From contig NZ_CP129016.1 in assembly GCF_020524085.2 (NCBI RefSeq), positions 253,001 to 317,000 on the forward strand: 64,000 nt of DNA. Reading direction: 5' to 3'. The notes below the pieces were generated by a model that worked only from the letters and a program-made list of their open reading frames with translations, had not been told where the DNA came from and ran no database searches. Below are positions 1-9,755 of this stretch, piece after piece (position 1 is the stretch's first letter; the number at the start of each line of letters is the position of its first letter). Both the position numbers and the translations under genes were made by a program. Source of the stretch: Halobacillus litoralis (GTDB lineage Bacteria > Bacillota > Bacilli > Bacillales > Halobacillaceae).

Positions 1-2
1 AT

Positions 3-698
3 AACAATGAGGATATTGAACGAATTCAAGATGTTGACTTCCCATTATTGATGGAAAGTCACCTTGACGGACAAGAATTCTCCTGTGAAGCGTTCATCCA
101 TAAAGGTAAGGTGCGCTTCCTCAATATTACGGAGTATGTGAAGCTTGGCTATTCCAACTTTGTTCCGGCCTCCCCGAGCTTAGAGGAAAAAAGGCCACTG
201 ATTGAACGCGCAGTCCAACAACTGGTCGATGCTTTTGAGATCGAGTACGGCGTCATCCATCCCGAATACTTCATTACCCAGGACGGAACGCTTCACTTTG
301 GAGAAGTAGCAGCCCGCGTACCAGGGGGTCACATTTTCGAATTGATTGAGCGCGCTTATGGATTCAGCGCATACGAAGCTCAAATCCTTTGCAGTGATCC
401 GAATACAACAGAAGAAGAAATCCGCGAATTCTTCCCAGACCCTTACGATTACCAAAGCTATGCCGGGTGCCTAATGGTACATCCGAATGTGGATTATGTT
501 GAAGACTTGAAGATTCCTGAAGAGCTTGAGGATCACCCTTACTTTGAGAAGCATGATATGTTCACACCTCCTCAAGGAAAAGTTGCCGAACGCGTCGGAT
601 TCGGAAACCATTATGGAACCATCTTTTTCTATGGCCGTGACAGTGAAGAAATGACCGATTTGCTGAAGACATACGAGCAATACAATTTCTACGTATAA
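3..698 (+). CDS. ATP-grasp ligase, C-terminal part (runs off the left edge)
   Basis: The frame is open to the left edge, so the N-terminus lies outside the window. The visible part contains the late ATP-grasp signature (FGEVAARVPGGHI, the metal and phosphate-binding strand in carboxylate-amine ligases), followed by an acidic C-terminal lobe ending in QYNFYV. The family joins a carboxylate to an amine or thiol nucleophile through an acyl-phosphate. The substrate cannot be told from this fragment. The next gene starts 29 bases downstream on the same strand behind an AGAAAGGAGAGG ribosome site, so the two are probably co-transcribed and may act together. Fairly sure of the fold, not of the reaction. 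Confidence 0.8.
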   Translation, partial: NNEDIERIQDVDFPLLMESHLDGQEFSCEAFIHKGKVRFLNITEYVKLGYSNFVPASPSLEEKRPLIERAVQQLVDAFEIEYGVIHPEYFITQDGTLHFGEVAARVPGGHIFELIERAYGFSAYEAQILCSDPNTTEEEIREFFPDPYDYQSYAGCLMVHPNVDYVEDLKIPEELEDHPYFEKHDMFTPPQGKVAERVGFGNHYGTIFFYGRDSEEMTDLLKTYEQYNFYV

Positions 699-727
699 GC
701 GCAAGCAATAGAGAAAGGAGAGGTTTT

Positions 728-2690
728 ATGCCTCAAACGACGAGTGCCCTTGTCGAACGTTTCATCTATGCTTTAGATCAATTAGATAAAGCTCCATCCT
801 TCGCCAAATCCAAGTACCAGACAGATGTCTACCAAGAAGCGAACCGCCTGATAGAAGCAGAGGAAGGCTTTGAAAATTTATTTCAACATGCGGGTCGATT
901 GGAAGAAGCCGGGGTGTTTCAAGATGGTCCATGGGAATCAGCAGAGAAACTGCAGCCCCCTCTAGTTGCAGGTTCTTTGAAAGCGAAGGGGCTGCCTATG
1001 ATCATCGAAGTCCTCAGCGAACTTCGCATGCTTGCCTTGGCAAAAGGACAAGCGACAAACCCGAATGTTTCGCCTGAAATGGCGGAGGAATTTTTGAATG
1101 AAGTGATGGTCCTGAACCTTAACCTTCTCTTCCCGGATGCCAGTGAAAGTTCCAGAATCGAGAAGCATGAGAATGATGAAAAAGCAGGGAATTTGTTTCA
1201 ATTCCTATCCAATCACCTTTCATCAAACGCACTGATCCAAACCCTTATCAATGAAATCAAACGTCTTACTGCCCAACGGCCGATTATGGTGAAGCGAATT
1301 GTATCCATGATCAAGATGGCGAAGGAAATGCTCGACCACGATTCGGATGAGCAAGGGAAGAACGAACTGAAACAATTCATCGCAGCCATTGAGGGGCCTT
1401 CTAAACTGAGTGCTCAATTTAATGATGTCCATGCGTATCGGTCCCAGTTGAAAACCCTCACGCGTACGGACCTTATTTCTGAAAGTGTCTCACTCGCTCA
1501 GTCCATGCGGGAAACAGGACTTGTAGCTCCACATCACGCGACGTTGATTCGCTTTTTGAGCAAAAGAAACCCTGCGCTTCTCGCCTATGCACTGAACTTG
1601 AACAGCAAAGGCAGCGCAAACCTTGAAGAGCATCGTGAACTCGTCATCCAGTTGATTCGGGCTTCCATTTTCCCCTGGCACCCGTCAAGCCATTTATGGC
1701 CTTTCGATGTTACTTGAGCGTGGGGTATTGTCACACTCCCCTGTCGCACCAGGTCTAAGACGATTGGTCGAGCTTGATATCCGCCCGGATGTACGGAACG
1801 CTCTTTATTCAACGACGAATACGGGCGAAGGTGTCACAGCGAACAGCATTCTTGTCGCTGGCACCATCCAAGTGCTCGGTCAACCGCTCGGCGTCGGTCA
1901 AGGATTCAATCCGACCTGCCAGGCCGCCCGCGGCATCAGCTTATGGGCACAGCACGCGCCAGGATTTTTACTCGAAATCATCCCGCGTGCGGCACGTGAT
2001 GGCGACCTTGATTTCACTTTCGAAGGAACACCTATTCATTCCAAAGAGCTAAAAGGCGGACTTGCTCCGGACCTTGATAAAGAGCTCGATCCTGTCTCCC
2101 TTGTCCTTGTCCCACATTTGGATAAGATCTACAGTGAAATGATGACGAGGGTTGCTTTGCGAGGAGAAGACGGCCACCGCTGGGTCAACCCGGCTTTTTA
2201 TGGAAACTGGGTCCAGAAAGGATTCAGTTCCGTGTTCGATCCAATTACCGGATATGTGCTGGATTACAATGGATTCGTTAAACTTTTCTATGCCACACAT
2301 CATACAGAATACAATGATGACTATGAGTTGATCTATCCAAACCCTGTAGGCATTTTCATCACTAACGTTCACGGCAAGCTGCTCGGGCTCCACGCTGTTT
2401 CGATTACGAGAATCGCGAAAGACCCGAGTGGTGAAGAAAGAATCTACTTCTATAACCCGAATAATGATGGCTCCCAAAACTGGGGTCAGAACATTGAACC
2501 AAGCGTCATCGGGAATGGCGAAATGGAAGGCGAAAGCTCCCTTCCTTTCCACGAATTCGTTTCTCGTCTATACGCTTTCCACTACAATCCTTACGAACAA
2601 GGGGATGCGTATGCAGTGGAAAATTCCATCGTTGATGGCATACGACAGCTTGCTCAGGAAAGCTGGGGAAAAGATTATACGTGGGTGTAA
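728..2690 (+). pseudogene. Large protein with papain-like C-terminal domain, frameshifted
   Basis: Two overlapping frames (728-1717 and 1707-2690) form one protein of about 653 residues. Removing one C from the run at 1672-1675 (CCCCTGG to CCCTGG) joins them smoothly through FPGTRQAIYGLSMLLE. The N-terminal half is helical with no motif I recognise. The C-terminal half looks papain-like: Gln391, then Cys397 six residues later (GQGFNPTCQAARG), the same Q-to-C spacing as in papain; His555 in GLHAVSITRI; Asn576 in YFYNPNNDG followed by NWG. Protease, amidase or transferase activity is possible. It follows the ATP-grasp gene directly. The break is probably a sequence error; a programmed frameshift is unlikely because no slippery heptamer is present. 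Confidence 0.7.
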
Positions 2691-2696
2691 ATGGTC

Positions 2697-2732
2697 AAAA
2701 GCCAGACTCTTTATGGGAGTCTGGCTTTTTTT
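2697..2732 (+). terminator. Rho-independent terminator
   Basis: Stem of 13 pairs (AAAAGCCAGACTC with GAGTCTGGCTTTT), 7-base loop, then a T-run, 7 bases after the stop of the papain-like gene. Confidence 0.9.
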
Positions 2733-2758
2733 GTTGGGGCTATAGGGGGTGTAGGTTT

Positions 2759-2940
2759 TATTATCATTTTGCGCAATATATTAGTAGCTTTTGCCCTTTT
2801 ATTAGCAACTTCTTATTCTATCAGTGACTTTTGTCCGTTTATCGGTGGGTTCTCGCCATTTATCAGTTGGTTTGGCGTATTTATCGGTGGGTTTTGCGCT
2901 TTTATCAGTGGCTTTCACAAATTTATCAGTATTTTGCCAT
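2759..2940 (+). repeat. Intergenic array A: degenerate 21-bp tandem units
   Basis: About eight or nine units. The last four full units begin exactly 21 bp apart at 2839, 2860, 2881 and 2902, each starting TTATCRGTKGG or close to it; 2818 begins another. Earlier units at about 2762, 2779 and 2800 are more divergent. The array lies beyond the terminator of the upstream gene and ends at the terminator of csp. Short open frames across it are a by-product of 21 being a multiple of three. Confidence 0.85.
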
Positions 2941-2942
2941 AA

Positions 2943-2974
2943 AAAAAGACTTCCGAACGAGTCGGAAGTCTTTT
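2943..2974 (-). terminator. Terminator of csp (bidirectional)
   Basis: Stem AAAAAGACTTCCGA / TCGGAAGTCTTTTT with a 5-base loop, 9 bases after the csp stop. Confidence 0.9.
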
Positions 2975-2982
2975 TAACTTAC

Positions 2983-3180
2983 TTATTTTTGAACGTTAGC
3001 CGCTTGTGGGCCACGGTCGCCTTCAACGATTTCGAAAGAAACTTGTTCGTTCTCTTCTAGAGTTTTGAATCCTTCGCCTTGAATAGCAGAGAAGTGTACG
3101 AATACGTCGTCTTGACCTTCTACTTCAATAAATCCGAAACCTTTTTCTGCGTTGAACCATTTAACTGTACCTTGTAACAT
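2983..3180 (-). CDS. cspB: Cold-shock protein (CspB type)
   Basis: A 65-residue single cold-shock domain beginning [18 protein letters not shown], with RNP1 (KGFGFI) and RNP2 (DVFVHF). It binds single-stranded RNA and DNA and melts mRNA structure in the cytoplasm. The start is the ATG at 3178-3180 because GGAGGT lies just upstream and the length fits the family; an upstream in-frame extension would add a non-homologous tail. Sequence is closest in my memory to B. subtilis CspB. The promoter at 3311-3339 gives an untranslated leader of about 120 bases, typical of cold-shock mRNAs. Confidence 0.95.
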   Translation of the reverse strand: MLQGTVKWFNAEKGFGFIEVEGQDDVFVHFSAIQGEGFKTLEENEQVSFEIVEGDRGPQAANVQK

Positions 3181-3310
3181 GTTGTTACCTCCTGCGTGGA
3201 TGAAGATCCACATTGTATTACTATAATTGCTCTGCCTATTCATTCAAGACGAAAGTCACTTTCAAGTTCCTTTAGCTTTCATTCCTAACCGAACAAGAAT
3301 AATTAACCTT

Positions 3311-3339
3311 ATTATATACCCATATCCACTCCTCGTCAA
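3311..3339 (-). promoter_or_regulatory. SigA-type promoter of csp
   Basis: On the minus strand TTGACG, a 17-base spacer, then TATAAT. Transcription should start near 3304, giving a leader of about 120 bases before the csp start codon. Confidence 0.75.
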
Positions 3340-3352
3340 CCTTCGGGGAATC

Positions 3353-3673
3353 TTATTTACGATCCGAAAGCGGAACGGTTTCCTTACCAAAATACATGCT
3401 CAGCAACTGTTGAAGCTTCACCCCGGGGTATTTTGCCTTCAATTTTTCTTCAAAATTCTTTAAAGAAAGTTTCCGTTGTAAATCCAAAGTGTACACACTC
3501 ACATCCATAAAGTCAGCCAGTGCAGCAAGCTCTTCATATGAAAGCGGGGTCGTGTAAATGGTTCCTGCTGTCTCCCCTATACTTTCATACCGTATTCGGA
3601 TAGCCTTAAGCACTTTTTCAAAAGGGCCCCTTCCTAAATACTCCACAGCTCCTACTACATTTTTCTTTCTCAT
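3353..3673 (-). CDS. Conserved-looking protein of unknown function
   Basis: A 106-residue soluble protein with a good ribosome site (GAGGAGAGGG) upstream of its ATG. It begins MRKKNVVGAVEYLGRGPFEK and contains the segment YEELAALADFMDVSVYTLD, which may be a helix-turn-helix-like pair of helices, but I do not recognise the family. It stands alone between csp and the acetyltransferase, both on the same strand. No signal peptide or membrane segment. Confidence 0.65.
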   Translation of the reverse strand: MRKKNVVGAVEYLGRGPFEKVLKAIRIRYESIGETAGTIYTTPLSYEELAALADFMDVSVYTLDLQRKLSLKNFEEKLKAKYPGVKLQQLLSMYFGKETVPLSDRK

Positions 3674-3721
3674 CGATCCCTCTCCTCATACTTTTCACAT
3701 GTTATATAGGTATGGTTTCAG

Positions 3722-4935
3722 TTAGAAAAATGTCCAGCTTTTCGGCTGATCCGGATGCTGAAAAAGGGCAACCGTACGTCCATCGCTGACAGCCGCTCCA
3801 CTTCTCAACAGACTTTCGAGCGATACGCAGCCCATGATTAAAGAAGAAAAATGGCCGATATCCATCTCGATCGTCACCTCAGCCTCTCCATTAGTAGCCT
3901 CCGGTTTTCCGTTCGTAAACTGCCAGACCGCATCGTACGTTTCATCCAAAAAAAGAATCCTTCACTTTCCAGCCGATCTTGACTGTATCCGTTCCGAAGC
4001 TGACCTCACCTATTTTTTCAAGAAAAGCAGGAATATCCAAGATGCGATACATCAACCCCCGGCCTTCTTCACTGACTTTATGGTAGATGGAAAAGATGAG
4101 CTGCTCATCCACATGAACAGGGTCATTCAATGAATAAGCAAATTCCTGATCAAATGTCGGGAAATACATGGAGCGCACCTGGTCTTTTTGATTATGTAGA
4201 TAGTGAATAAGCGCGCGGTAAGCTTTTGTCGACGTGTAAAAAAAAGTTTTTGACAAGGACATCGTTTTGTAAAAAGTGATCGCCTTCCTTGAATTCAAGC
4301 GTCACATATCCTGTAAGCCTACCTTGTTCCCTCACTCCAAATGTGTGAAGCTCTTCTTTCTCGAGGAAAGCAAATCCATACGGAGGAATCGCCGTTGCCC
4401 CATGATTTTCTTTTGCCCATGTGTCATAACATGCCTGTACTTCATCCTGATGATCCATATTCAAAACTTCGACCTTCTCTACTTCACTGTAGGAAGGAAG
4501 CTGTGAGGGATGAAAGTGATAGGTCGACAACCGTGGCCCCACCCCAAACCCCATCCGCTTATAAAAAGACGGCTGAAACGGGTATAGATGGGCGATGATT
4601 TGCCCTTTATCTCTAGCTTCTGAGATAAAATGCTGAATGATCCGCTTCGCATGTCCTTGTTTTTTGTAAGGAAGATCGACCGCTACGGTTCCAATTCCAC
4701 CAGCTTGTACTTGCTCATCATATACATTCATGACGTGGTCATAAGCGATGTATCCACCTACGAGTTGTTCTTTTTCATAAAGACCGAGCGTGTGAATGTC
4801 ATTCTTCTGAGCCATTTTCCTCCGGTGTTCTGCGTATCTTTCCTGCTCTTCTCGAGTATTCAATTTCATTCCGGGGTAACAGCGTCGCGATAAATTTGTG
4901 AATGCTGTGAAATCTTCTACTTTTTGAAACCCCAT
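3722..4935 (-). pseudogene. Eis-like GNAT acetyltransferase, two frameshifts
   Basis: Three consecutive minus-strand frames together make one protein of about 403 residues, the usual length for Eis-type acetyltransferases (tandem GNAT domains plus a C-terminal sterol-carrier-like domain). The N-terminal GNAT motif is GGIGTVAVDLPYKKQGHAKR. The frames rejoin if one base is removed from the A8 run at 4238-4245 (restoring NFFYTSTKAYRALIHY) and one from the A7 run at 3948-3954 (restoring KDSFLDETYDAVWQF). The start at 4935 follows AAAGGAGG. Eis relatives acetylate amines from acetyl-CoA; the substrate here is unknown. Both lesions sit in homopolymers and may be sequencing errors. Confidence 0.8.
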
Positions 4936-5083
4936 TCTATTTCCTCCTTTGTGAACCATTCTGTACATCAAACCTAGCATTTTCCAAATATTTCATCTAT
5001 TCTATTATAAAGAACATTATATAGAACTTGTGCTTAAGTCTGAAGACCTTAGCAGTAAAATCCCTTTCAGGCAGGTGAAGAAA

Positions 5084-6047
5084 ATGGAAAGTTCCATCCC
5101 CTGGGCCATGTTAAGCCACACATACGCTCATGCTTTGCACGCGAACATCCCGAAGGCTGTTGAAGGTCATCTACTGGATATGAGCCATTTCAATGAATTT
5201 ACGGCTTATGTGGAACATTATCCTGAGTACTCTAATCACTTGACTCAGACCTTACATAGATCCTGCAATGCCTTGTTCCTACCAGAAAAAGAGTATGACA
5301 TGTATATAGAGAAAGATTACGAGGAAGGCGTCAGCGTAGGGGTTGCTTTCGCTGAACGCGATTATTTTACCATAGATTTGATGCTCCACCTGACACACAG
5401 CACCCGAATGTGCAGCATCCAAAACGTATTGAAAGCTCTCAAAGATGTGGACTCAGAAATCGATCCCTCTCCATTAATTGAGCGTTTTTTTGATATTACG
5501 AATAAGAGGCAGAATTCTTTTTTTCAAGGGTACATAGGAGAGCAAAACAAAAAGCTGAAACAACAAAGCATGAAAGATCCGCTAACCTCGTTGTATAACC
5601 GCAGGTATTTTTATCCCTATGTAAAAGAAGAACTGGTAAGAGCTCAGAAAGAAGACTTCCCTGTCACCCTGGTCCTTGTAGACTTTAATAACTTTAAAGA
5701 GATCAATGATCGCCGCGGTCATCAGGAAGGGGATCGTGTGTTGAAAAAGTTTGCCGGATGCCTTTCAAACATTCACGAAGATTTTGAGGGCGCTTTCCGG
5801 TTCGGCGGCGATGAATTTGTCCTTGTCCTGTCCGGATGCAGAGAAAATGGGGCAGAAAAATTAGCCCCAGGACCTAAATGAAACGATTAAACAGATGGAA
5901 AAAGGTGCCTCCATTTCCTATGGCTTGATTCAACTTCCCACGGACACTTTTATTGAAGAGTTAAATTTGGATCTGTATCTCAATCTGGCTGATAAGCGTA
6001 TGTATGAAAATAAACAATACGCCCAAAAAATAAAGACTCCTGAATAA
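5084..6047 (+). pseudogene. Diguanylate cyclase (GGDEF), frameshifted near the C-terminus
   Basis: The N-terminal 165 residues are an unrecognised, probably sensory, soluble region. A GGDEF domain follows from KDPLTSLYNRRYF to the C-terminus with an intact active-site motif FRFGGDEFVLVL. It would make cyclic di-GMP from two GTP. The frame breaks after GAEKLA: removing one C from 5865-5868 (CCCCAGG to CCCAGG) restores AQDLNETIKQMEKG and the domain end ADKRMYENKQYA, giving about 320 residues. ATG 5084 is preferred over GTG 5030 because AGGTGA lies upstream. Divergent from the Eis-like gene. Confidence 0.85.
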
Positions 6048-6060
6048 ACAGGAGTCTTTA
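6032..6060. terminator. Bidirectional terminator
   Basis: Stem AAAGACTCCTG / CAGGAGTCTTT with a 6-base loop between the convergent cyclase and pirin genes. Confidence 0.85.
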
Positions 6061-6064
6061 TTTA

Positions 6065-6919
6065 TCATACAGCAGGAGGTCCGAATTTTCCTCTGCGGAA
6101 ATCGTCATAAGCTTGTTTGATTTCTTCCATTGTATTCATGACAAACGGTCCGTGCGGGACAATTTCTTCCCGAATCGGTGCGCCGGAATAGACGAGCACT
6201 TTCGTCCGGCGTTTTTTTGAGACGAGCTTTAGATTGCTCTTTCCTTCTCCTTCTTCATTGAAAGAAAGGGTACCGACGCCGTGCTTTTTCAAGCCCACTT
6301 CATTTTCCCCTGCCACAACATCACCTGCAAGGACGTACATAAAGGCATTGTGGTTCTCTGGTAGGTCAAGGGTGAATGCTGCGCCTTCAGATAGGGTGAT
6401 TTCGCTGAGCGTAATGGGAACAATGGAGTTCAGTGGACCTTCTACACCGCCAACATTCCCAGAGAACACTTTCACGGACCCTCCATCAAAAGGAACGACA
6501 GGAGCGTCTTCGCCATAAACATTTTGATAGACGGTTTCGGAGTTCTTCTTATCTTTCGGAAGGTTCAACCATAATTGCAACGTATGCGCGACATCATCTT
6601 CCACTCCGTCTTCTGCGTGTCTTGCCGCCCAGCCGGCATTCATATATTGCACGTCACCGGGCTCTAGAATATCACGGCCGCCTGCATTATCAATGTGTTC
6701 CAAACGTCCATCGACGACATAGGTGACAGTCTGAAATCCACGGTGTGGGTGATCTGGGAATGTTCCTTTTTTGAACCAATCCTCAGCCATCAGGATAAAC
6801 GGGTCGAAGTCGCGCCACCTGTCCGCGGGCAGGACCCATCCTTTTTGAATCGCCGGAAATCCCATCTCTTGATACTGGACGTACCAATGATCTTTCACTT
6901 CTCTTTGAAAGTGTGCCAT
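6065..6919 (-). CDS. Pirin family protein
   Basis: A 284-residue bicupin protein. The N-terminal cupin carries the pirin metal motif region DHPHRGFQTVTYVVDG and a later metal-ligand region HAEDGVEDDVAHTLQLW; the second half includes VPHGPFVMNTMEEI. Pirins bind iron and some have quercetinase activity; the physiological role in Bacillaceae is unsettled. ATG 6919 is chosen over 6928 because its spacing from GAAAGGA is better. The gene follows a marR gene in the same direction, and an 18/20-identical sequence lies upstream of both, so MarR control is likely. Confidence 0.92.
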   Translation of the reverse strand: MAHFQREVKDHWYVQYQEMGFPAIQKGWVLPADRWRDFDPFILMAEDWFKKGTFPDHPHRGFQTVTYVVDGRLEHIDNAGGRDILEPGDVQYMNAGWAARHAEDGVEDDVAHTLQLWLNLPKDKKNSETVYQNVYGEDAPVVPFDGGSVKVFSGNVGGVEGPLNSIVPITLSEITLSEGAAFTLDLPENHNAFMYVLAGDVVAGENEVGLKKHGVGTLSFNEEGEGKSNLKLVSKKRRTKVLVYSGAPIREEIVPHGPFVMNTMEEIKQAYDDFRRGKFGPPAV

Positions 6920-6937
6920 TTCAACCATCCTTTCAAT

Positions 6938-6957
6938 TAGTTGCTATATCTACTATT
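6938..6957 (-). promoter_or_regulatory. Probable MarR operator upstream of pirin
   Basis: TAGTTGCTATATCTACTATT matches the site before marR at 18 of 20 positions and has partial dyad symmetry (TAGT...ACTA). It lies 19 bases upstream of the pirin start. Confidence 0.65.
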
Positions 6958-6976
6958 CGGTTAAAAAAAGGGCTCC

Positions 6977-7405
6977 TCACCCTTCAATGTTGTTTTGCAT
7001 TTTCGTAAGGAGCCGGTCCAGTTCTTGTAGTTCTTCTTTTGAAATCCCTTCAGTCACAGCGTCATTGAAAGCTTCAGCGACAGGCAAGACTTGCTCTTTC
7101 AACTCCCGTCCTTCTTTCGTCAAATAAAGTTCCAAAGAACGTCTGTCTTCTGTGCAGAAATTCCGTTTGATGAACCCCTTTTTTTCAAGGTTCGAAGCCA
7201 TCCGGGCAATATTCGTCTTATCCTTTTTCAAATGATAAGCCAGCTGATTCTGCGTCATCCCGTCTTTTTCCCAAAGCAGCATCATGATCAAGTTCTGCTC
7301 GGGTGCAAGATTGTAAGGCTGCAACTGTGCTTTTACATAGCTCGTAAGCTTCAAATCCGTCTGATGCAGCTTGATACTGATATAATCTTGAAAACTTAAA
7401 TTCAT
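6977..7405 (-). CDS. MarR family transcriptional regulator
   Basis: A 142-residue winged-helix repressor. The recognition region is MTQNQLAYHLKKDKTNIARM followed by the wing (RRSLELYLTKEGRELKEQ). Start ATG 7405 follows AGGGAGA; a longer frame upstream lacks a ribosome site. It precedes the pirin gene, and both have the same 20-bp operator-like element, which suggests autoregulation and control of pirin in response to a small ligand or oxidant. The inducer cannot be told from sequence. Confidence 0.9.
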   Translation of the reverse strand: MNLSFQDYISIKLHQTDLKLTSYVKAQLQPYNLAPEQNLIMMLLWEKDGMTQNQLAYHLKKDKTNIARMASNLEKKGFIKRNFCTEDRRSLELYLTKEGRELKEQVLPVAEAFNDAVTEGISKEELQELDRLLTKMQNNIEG

Positions 7406-7421
7406 ATGCGATCTCCCTAAA

Positions 7422-7441
7422 TAGTTGCTATACATACTATT
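7422..7441 (-). promoter_or_regulatory. Probable MarR autoregulatory operator
   Basis: TAGTTGCTATACATACTATT, an imperfect dyad 17 bases upstream of marR, near-identical to the element before pirin. Confidence 0.65.
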
Positions 7442-7549
7442 ATAATCAGACCAAAGTCCTCTGTCAAAAGCTCTGACCATAGATTACCAGAACATGAACC
7501 CTGTAGCTATGCTTAACTTTTAGAGAATAGCCGAAAGGAAGTCATAGTT

Positions 7550-7984
7550 ATGGAAATCATCCCTTATCTATCTGCAGGATCACTAGTACTTAACATGAAG
7601 AAAGAAGCAGTTAGAAAAGTCATGAACGAACCACCTCAAGAGTTCGTTCGTAATGCCGATCATCCCACTGCTGACCATTACGTAAAGTCAGGAGTTTTCG
7701 CGTATTACAAAGAAGATGAAGAAACAATCAACGCCTATGAATTCACAGCTCCCGCTGAGGTTACCTACAAAGGAATTTCTTTTCTCATTATGAAGGAGAG
7801 GAAAGCAAGGAAACTCTTCACAAAACTCGATCCAGACTTTATCGACCTTGATGAAACCATTATCTCTCTTCAACATGGGATCAGCTTGTTCTTCATGGGT
7901 AATAGGGTCGAGACGGTCCTCATCTTTGAACGAAACTATTATGATGAGCTGTTTGAAGAACTGAAAAAGTTGGATGAGATATAA
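7550..7984 (+). CDS. Small soluble protein of unknown function
   Basis: A 144-residue acidic protein starting MEIIPYLSAGSLVLNMKKEA, with GAAAGGAAG upstream of its ATG. The pattern of a short N-terminal helix (MKKEAVRKVMNEPPQEF), a beta-rich middle (GVFAYYKEDEETINAYEF) and a C-terminal helix (YYDELFEELKKLDEI) is regular and argues for a real gene. I do not recognise the family. It is divergent from marR and convergent with selO, with repeat array B between the two stops. Confidence 0.7.
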   Translation: MEIIPYLSAGSLVLNMKKEAVRKVMNEPPQEFVRNADHPTADHYVKSGVFAYYKEDEETINAYEFTAPAEVTYKGISFLIMKERKARKLFTKLDPDFIDLDETIISLQHGISLFFMGNRVETVLIFERNYYDELFEELKKLDEI

Positions 7985-8014
7985 TCGGCCTGGGCTGGAC
8001 CCTGACCGAATCTC

Positions 8015-8122
8015 GTTAGGGCGTTGTTACATTCAATCCGTTTAAGTCGCTTTTACCCTGAGTTAGGGCGCTTCGACCTTGAGGTATGTCACTTTCGCCT
8101 TGAATTAGGTCACTTTCACCTT
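8015..8122 (+). repeat. Intergenic array B: degenerate 21-bp tandem units
   Basis: Four units spaced exactly 21 bp start at 8039, 8060, 8081 and 8102, ending in CTT or CCT after a RCTTTYRCC-like core; a more divergent unit begins near 8015. It fills the space between two convergent genes, where no ordinary hairpin terminator was seen. The unit resembles array E at 13785-13850. Confidence 0.8.
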
Positions 8123-8139
8123 TTCAGCACCCCATTCGA

Positions 8140-9585
8140 TCAAGTCCCGCAAAAGGTCCGGTAAGGTTGATCAGATGGTTCAGGTAATTCCGCGTAAGCT
8201 TCCTGCTCTTCGGAGTATGCATAAGGATCCGCCAAAACAGAAAGCAGTTGTTTCACACTACTGAAATCTCCCTCTTCCACCGCGGCTTCAAGCGCTTCTT
8301 CCACCCGGTGGTTACGCGGAATAACGGAAGGGTTCGATTTTTTCATCAAGGCGTGGACATCCGCTTTCGTGCTTTCCTGACGGTCCAAACGCGCCTGCCA
8401 CTGTTTGTACCAGTTGGTGAACGCCGGCTTTCCATACAGATCTGTATCATTAGGCCGATCGAGCGTCAGTGCCCGGAAGGTGTTCGTATAATCCGCTTCG
8501 TTCTTTTCCATCATCTCTAATAAATCGTCAATTAATGGCTGATCCTGAGCTTCCTCTGTCATCATCCCCAATTTTGCACGCATCCCGTTCAGCCAGTATG
8601 TGTGATAGAGCTTTTCATAGTTGGCATGCGCTTCCTGCGCCATTTCTACAGCCGTCTCCTGATTTTCATGGAAAAGCGGTAAAAGGGTTTCTGCAAAACG
8701 AGCCAGATTCCAAGCTCCAATTGGGGGTTGGTTCATATAGGCGTAGCGACCCTGCCGATCAATGGAACTGAAGACGGTTTTCGGATTGTAGGTGTCCATA
8801 AACGCACACGGGCCGTAATCGATCGTCTCTCCACTTATGGTCATATTATCTGTATTCATTACACCGTGAATGAACCCGATTAACTGCCACTGAGCGATCA
8901 GGGACGCCTGCCGCTCGATCACTTTCTCGAAAAAGGCCAAATAAGGATTTTCAGCATGAAGGAAGTCAGGGTCATGACGTTCGATTGCATAATCGGCAAG
9001 GGCCTTTAGTTGGGCGTGGTCCTGAAGACCGGCTGCATATTGGAATGTTCCAATACGCAAATGACTGGAAGCGACTCGAGTCAATACAGCACCAGGAAGT
9101 AGGTCCTCCCTCTGGACGTATTCTCCTGTTGCCACAACAGCGAGACTTCGATTTGTAGGGATACCTAATCCGTGCATCGCTTCACTGATGATATATTCCC
9201 TGAGCATCGGACCAAGCGTCGCCCTTCCATCACCCCCACGGGAAAAAGGCGTACGTCCGGAACCTTTCAACTGGATATCGAAGCGCTCATCTTCGGGGCT
9301 GACTTGTTCACCAAACAATACAGCTCTGCCGTCGCCAAGCATCGTAAATTGACCAAACTGGTGGCCGGCATAAGCTTGTGCGATTGGCTCCGCTCCTTCA
9401 GGTATTCTATTCCCTCCGAAAATAGCAGGGTCCGGTTCAGTACTTAAGCCCAGCTTCTCTGCGAGCGACTCATTATAAAGAACGAGTTCAGGCTTCTCGA
9501 CTTCTGAGGGTGTTGTTTTTGTATAAAAAGAATCCGGGAGCTCCTTATAACTCTGCTGCAAATTCCATCCTTTGTGTGTATCCAT
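8140..9585 (-). CDS. selO: SelO family protein adenylyltransferase
   Basis: A 481-residue SelO/YdiU (UPF0061) pseudokinase. Family motifs are clear: [20 protein letters not shown], the glycine-rich [20 protein letters not shown], and [20 protein letters not shown] containing the metal-binding Asn and Asp. The known family transfers AMP from ATP to Ser, Thr or Tyr of target proteins in redox stress. The start at 9585 follows AAAGGAGA; a 26-residue upstream extension has no ribosome site. The C-terminus lacks any selenocysteine signal. Single gene, convergent with the unknown gene at 7550. Confidence 0.95.
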   Translation of the reverse strand: MDTHKGWNLQQSYKELPDSFYTKTTPSEVEKPELVLYNESLAEKLGLSTEPDPAIFGGNRIPEGAEPIAQAYAGHQFGQFTMLGDGRAVLFGEQVSPEDERFDIQLKGSGRTPFSRGGDGRATLGPMLREYIISEAMHGLGIPTNRSLAVVATGEYVQREDLLPGAVLTRVASSHLRIGTFQYAAGLQDHAQLKALADYAIERHDPDFLHAENPYLAFFEKVIERQASLIAQWQLIGFIHGVMNTDNMTISGETIDYGPCAFMDTYNPKTVFSSIDRQGRYAYMNQPPIGAWNLARFAETLLPLFHENQETAVEMAQEAHANYEKLYHTYWLNGMRAKLGMMTEEAQDQPLIDDLLEMMEKNEADYTNTFRALTLDRPNDTDLYGKPAFTNWYKQWQARLDRQESTKADVHALMKKSNPSVIPRNHRVEEALEAAVEEGDFSSVKQLLSVLADPYAYSEEQEAYAELPEPSDQPYRTFCGT

Positions 9586-9725
9586 AAAAATCTCCTTTAT
9601 CGCTTCATTCGTTGCCTCTACCATATCATAAGTGTTCCCTCGTTTTCTTTCTCTTAGGCACAAGCCGTTGTCTATTCACGAAGACTCTGATTCGAGACCA
9701 AAGCGTTTCAAAACCGCAGCAAAGA

Positions 9726-9755
9726 AAGCCCGCCCCTGACCAGGGACGGGTTTTC
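9726..9755 (-). terminator. Terminator of the amidohydrolase operon
   Basis: GC-rich inverted repeat (CCCGTCCCTG / CAGGGGCGGG on the minus strand) followed by T-rich sequence, just after the stop at 9756. Confidence 0.75.

Noticed and set aside
1665..1710. Programmed ribosomal frameshift in the papain-like gene
   Set aside because: No slippery heptamer or downstream structure is evident, and the site matches the CCWGG error class.
2759..2940. CRISPR array or protein-coding repeat
   Set aside because: Units are degenerate throughout, with no constant repeat alternating with unique spacers, and the open frames have no ribosome site; the 21-bp period simply keeps frames open.
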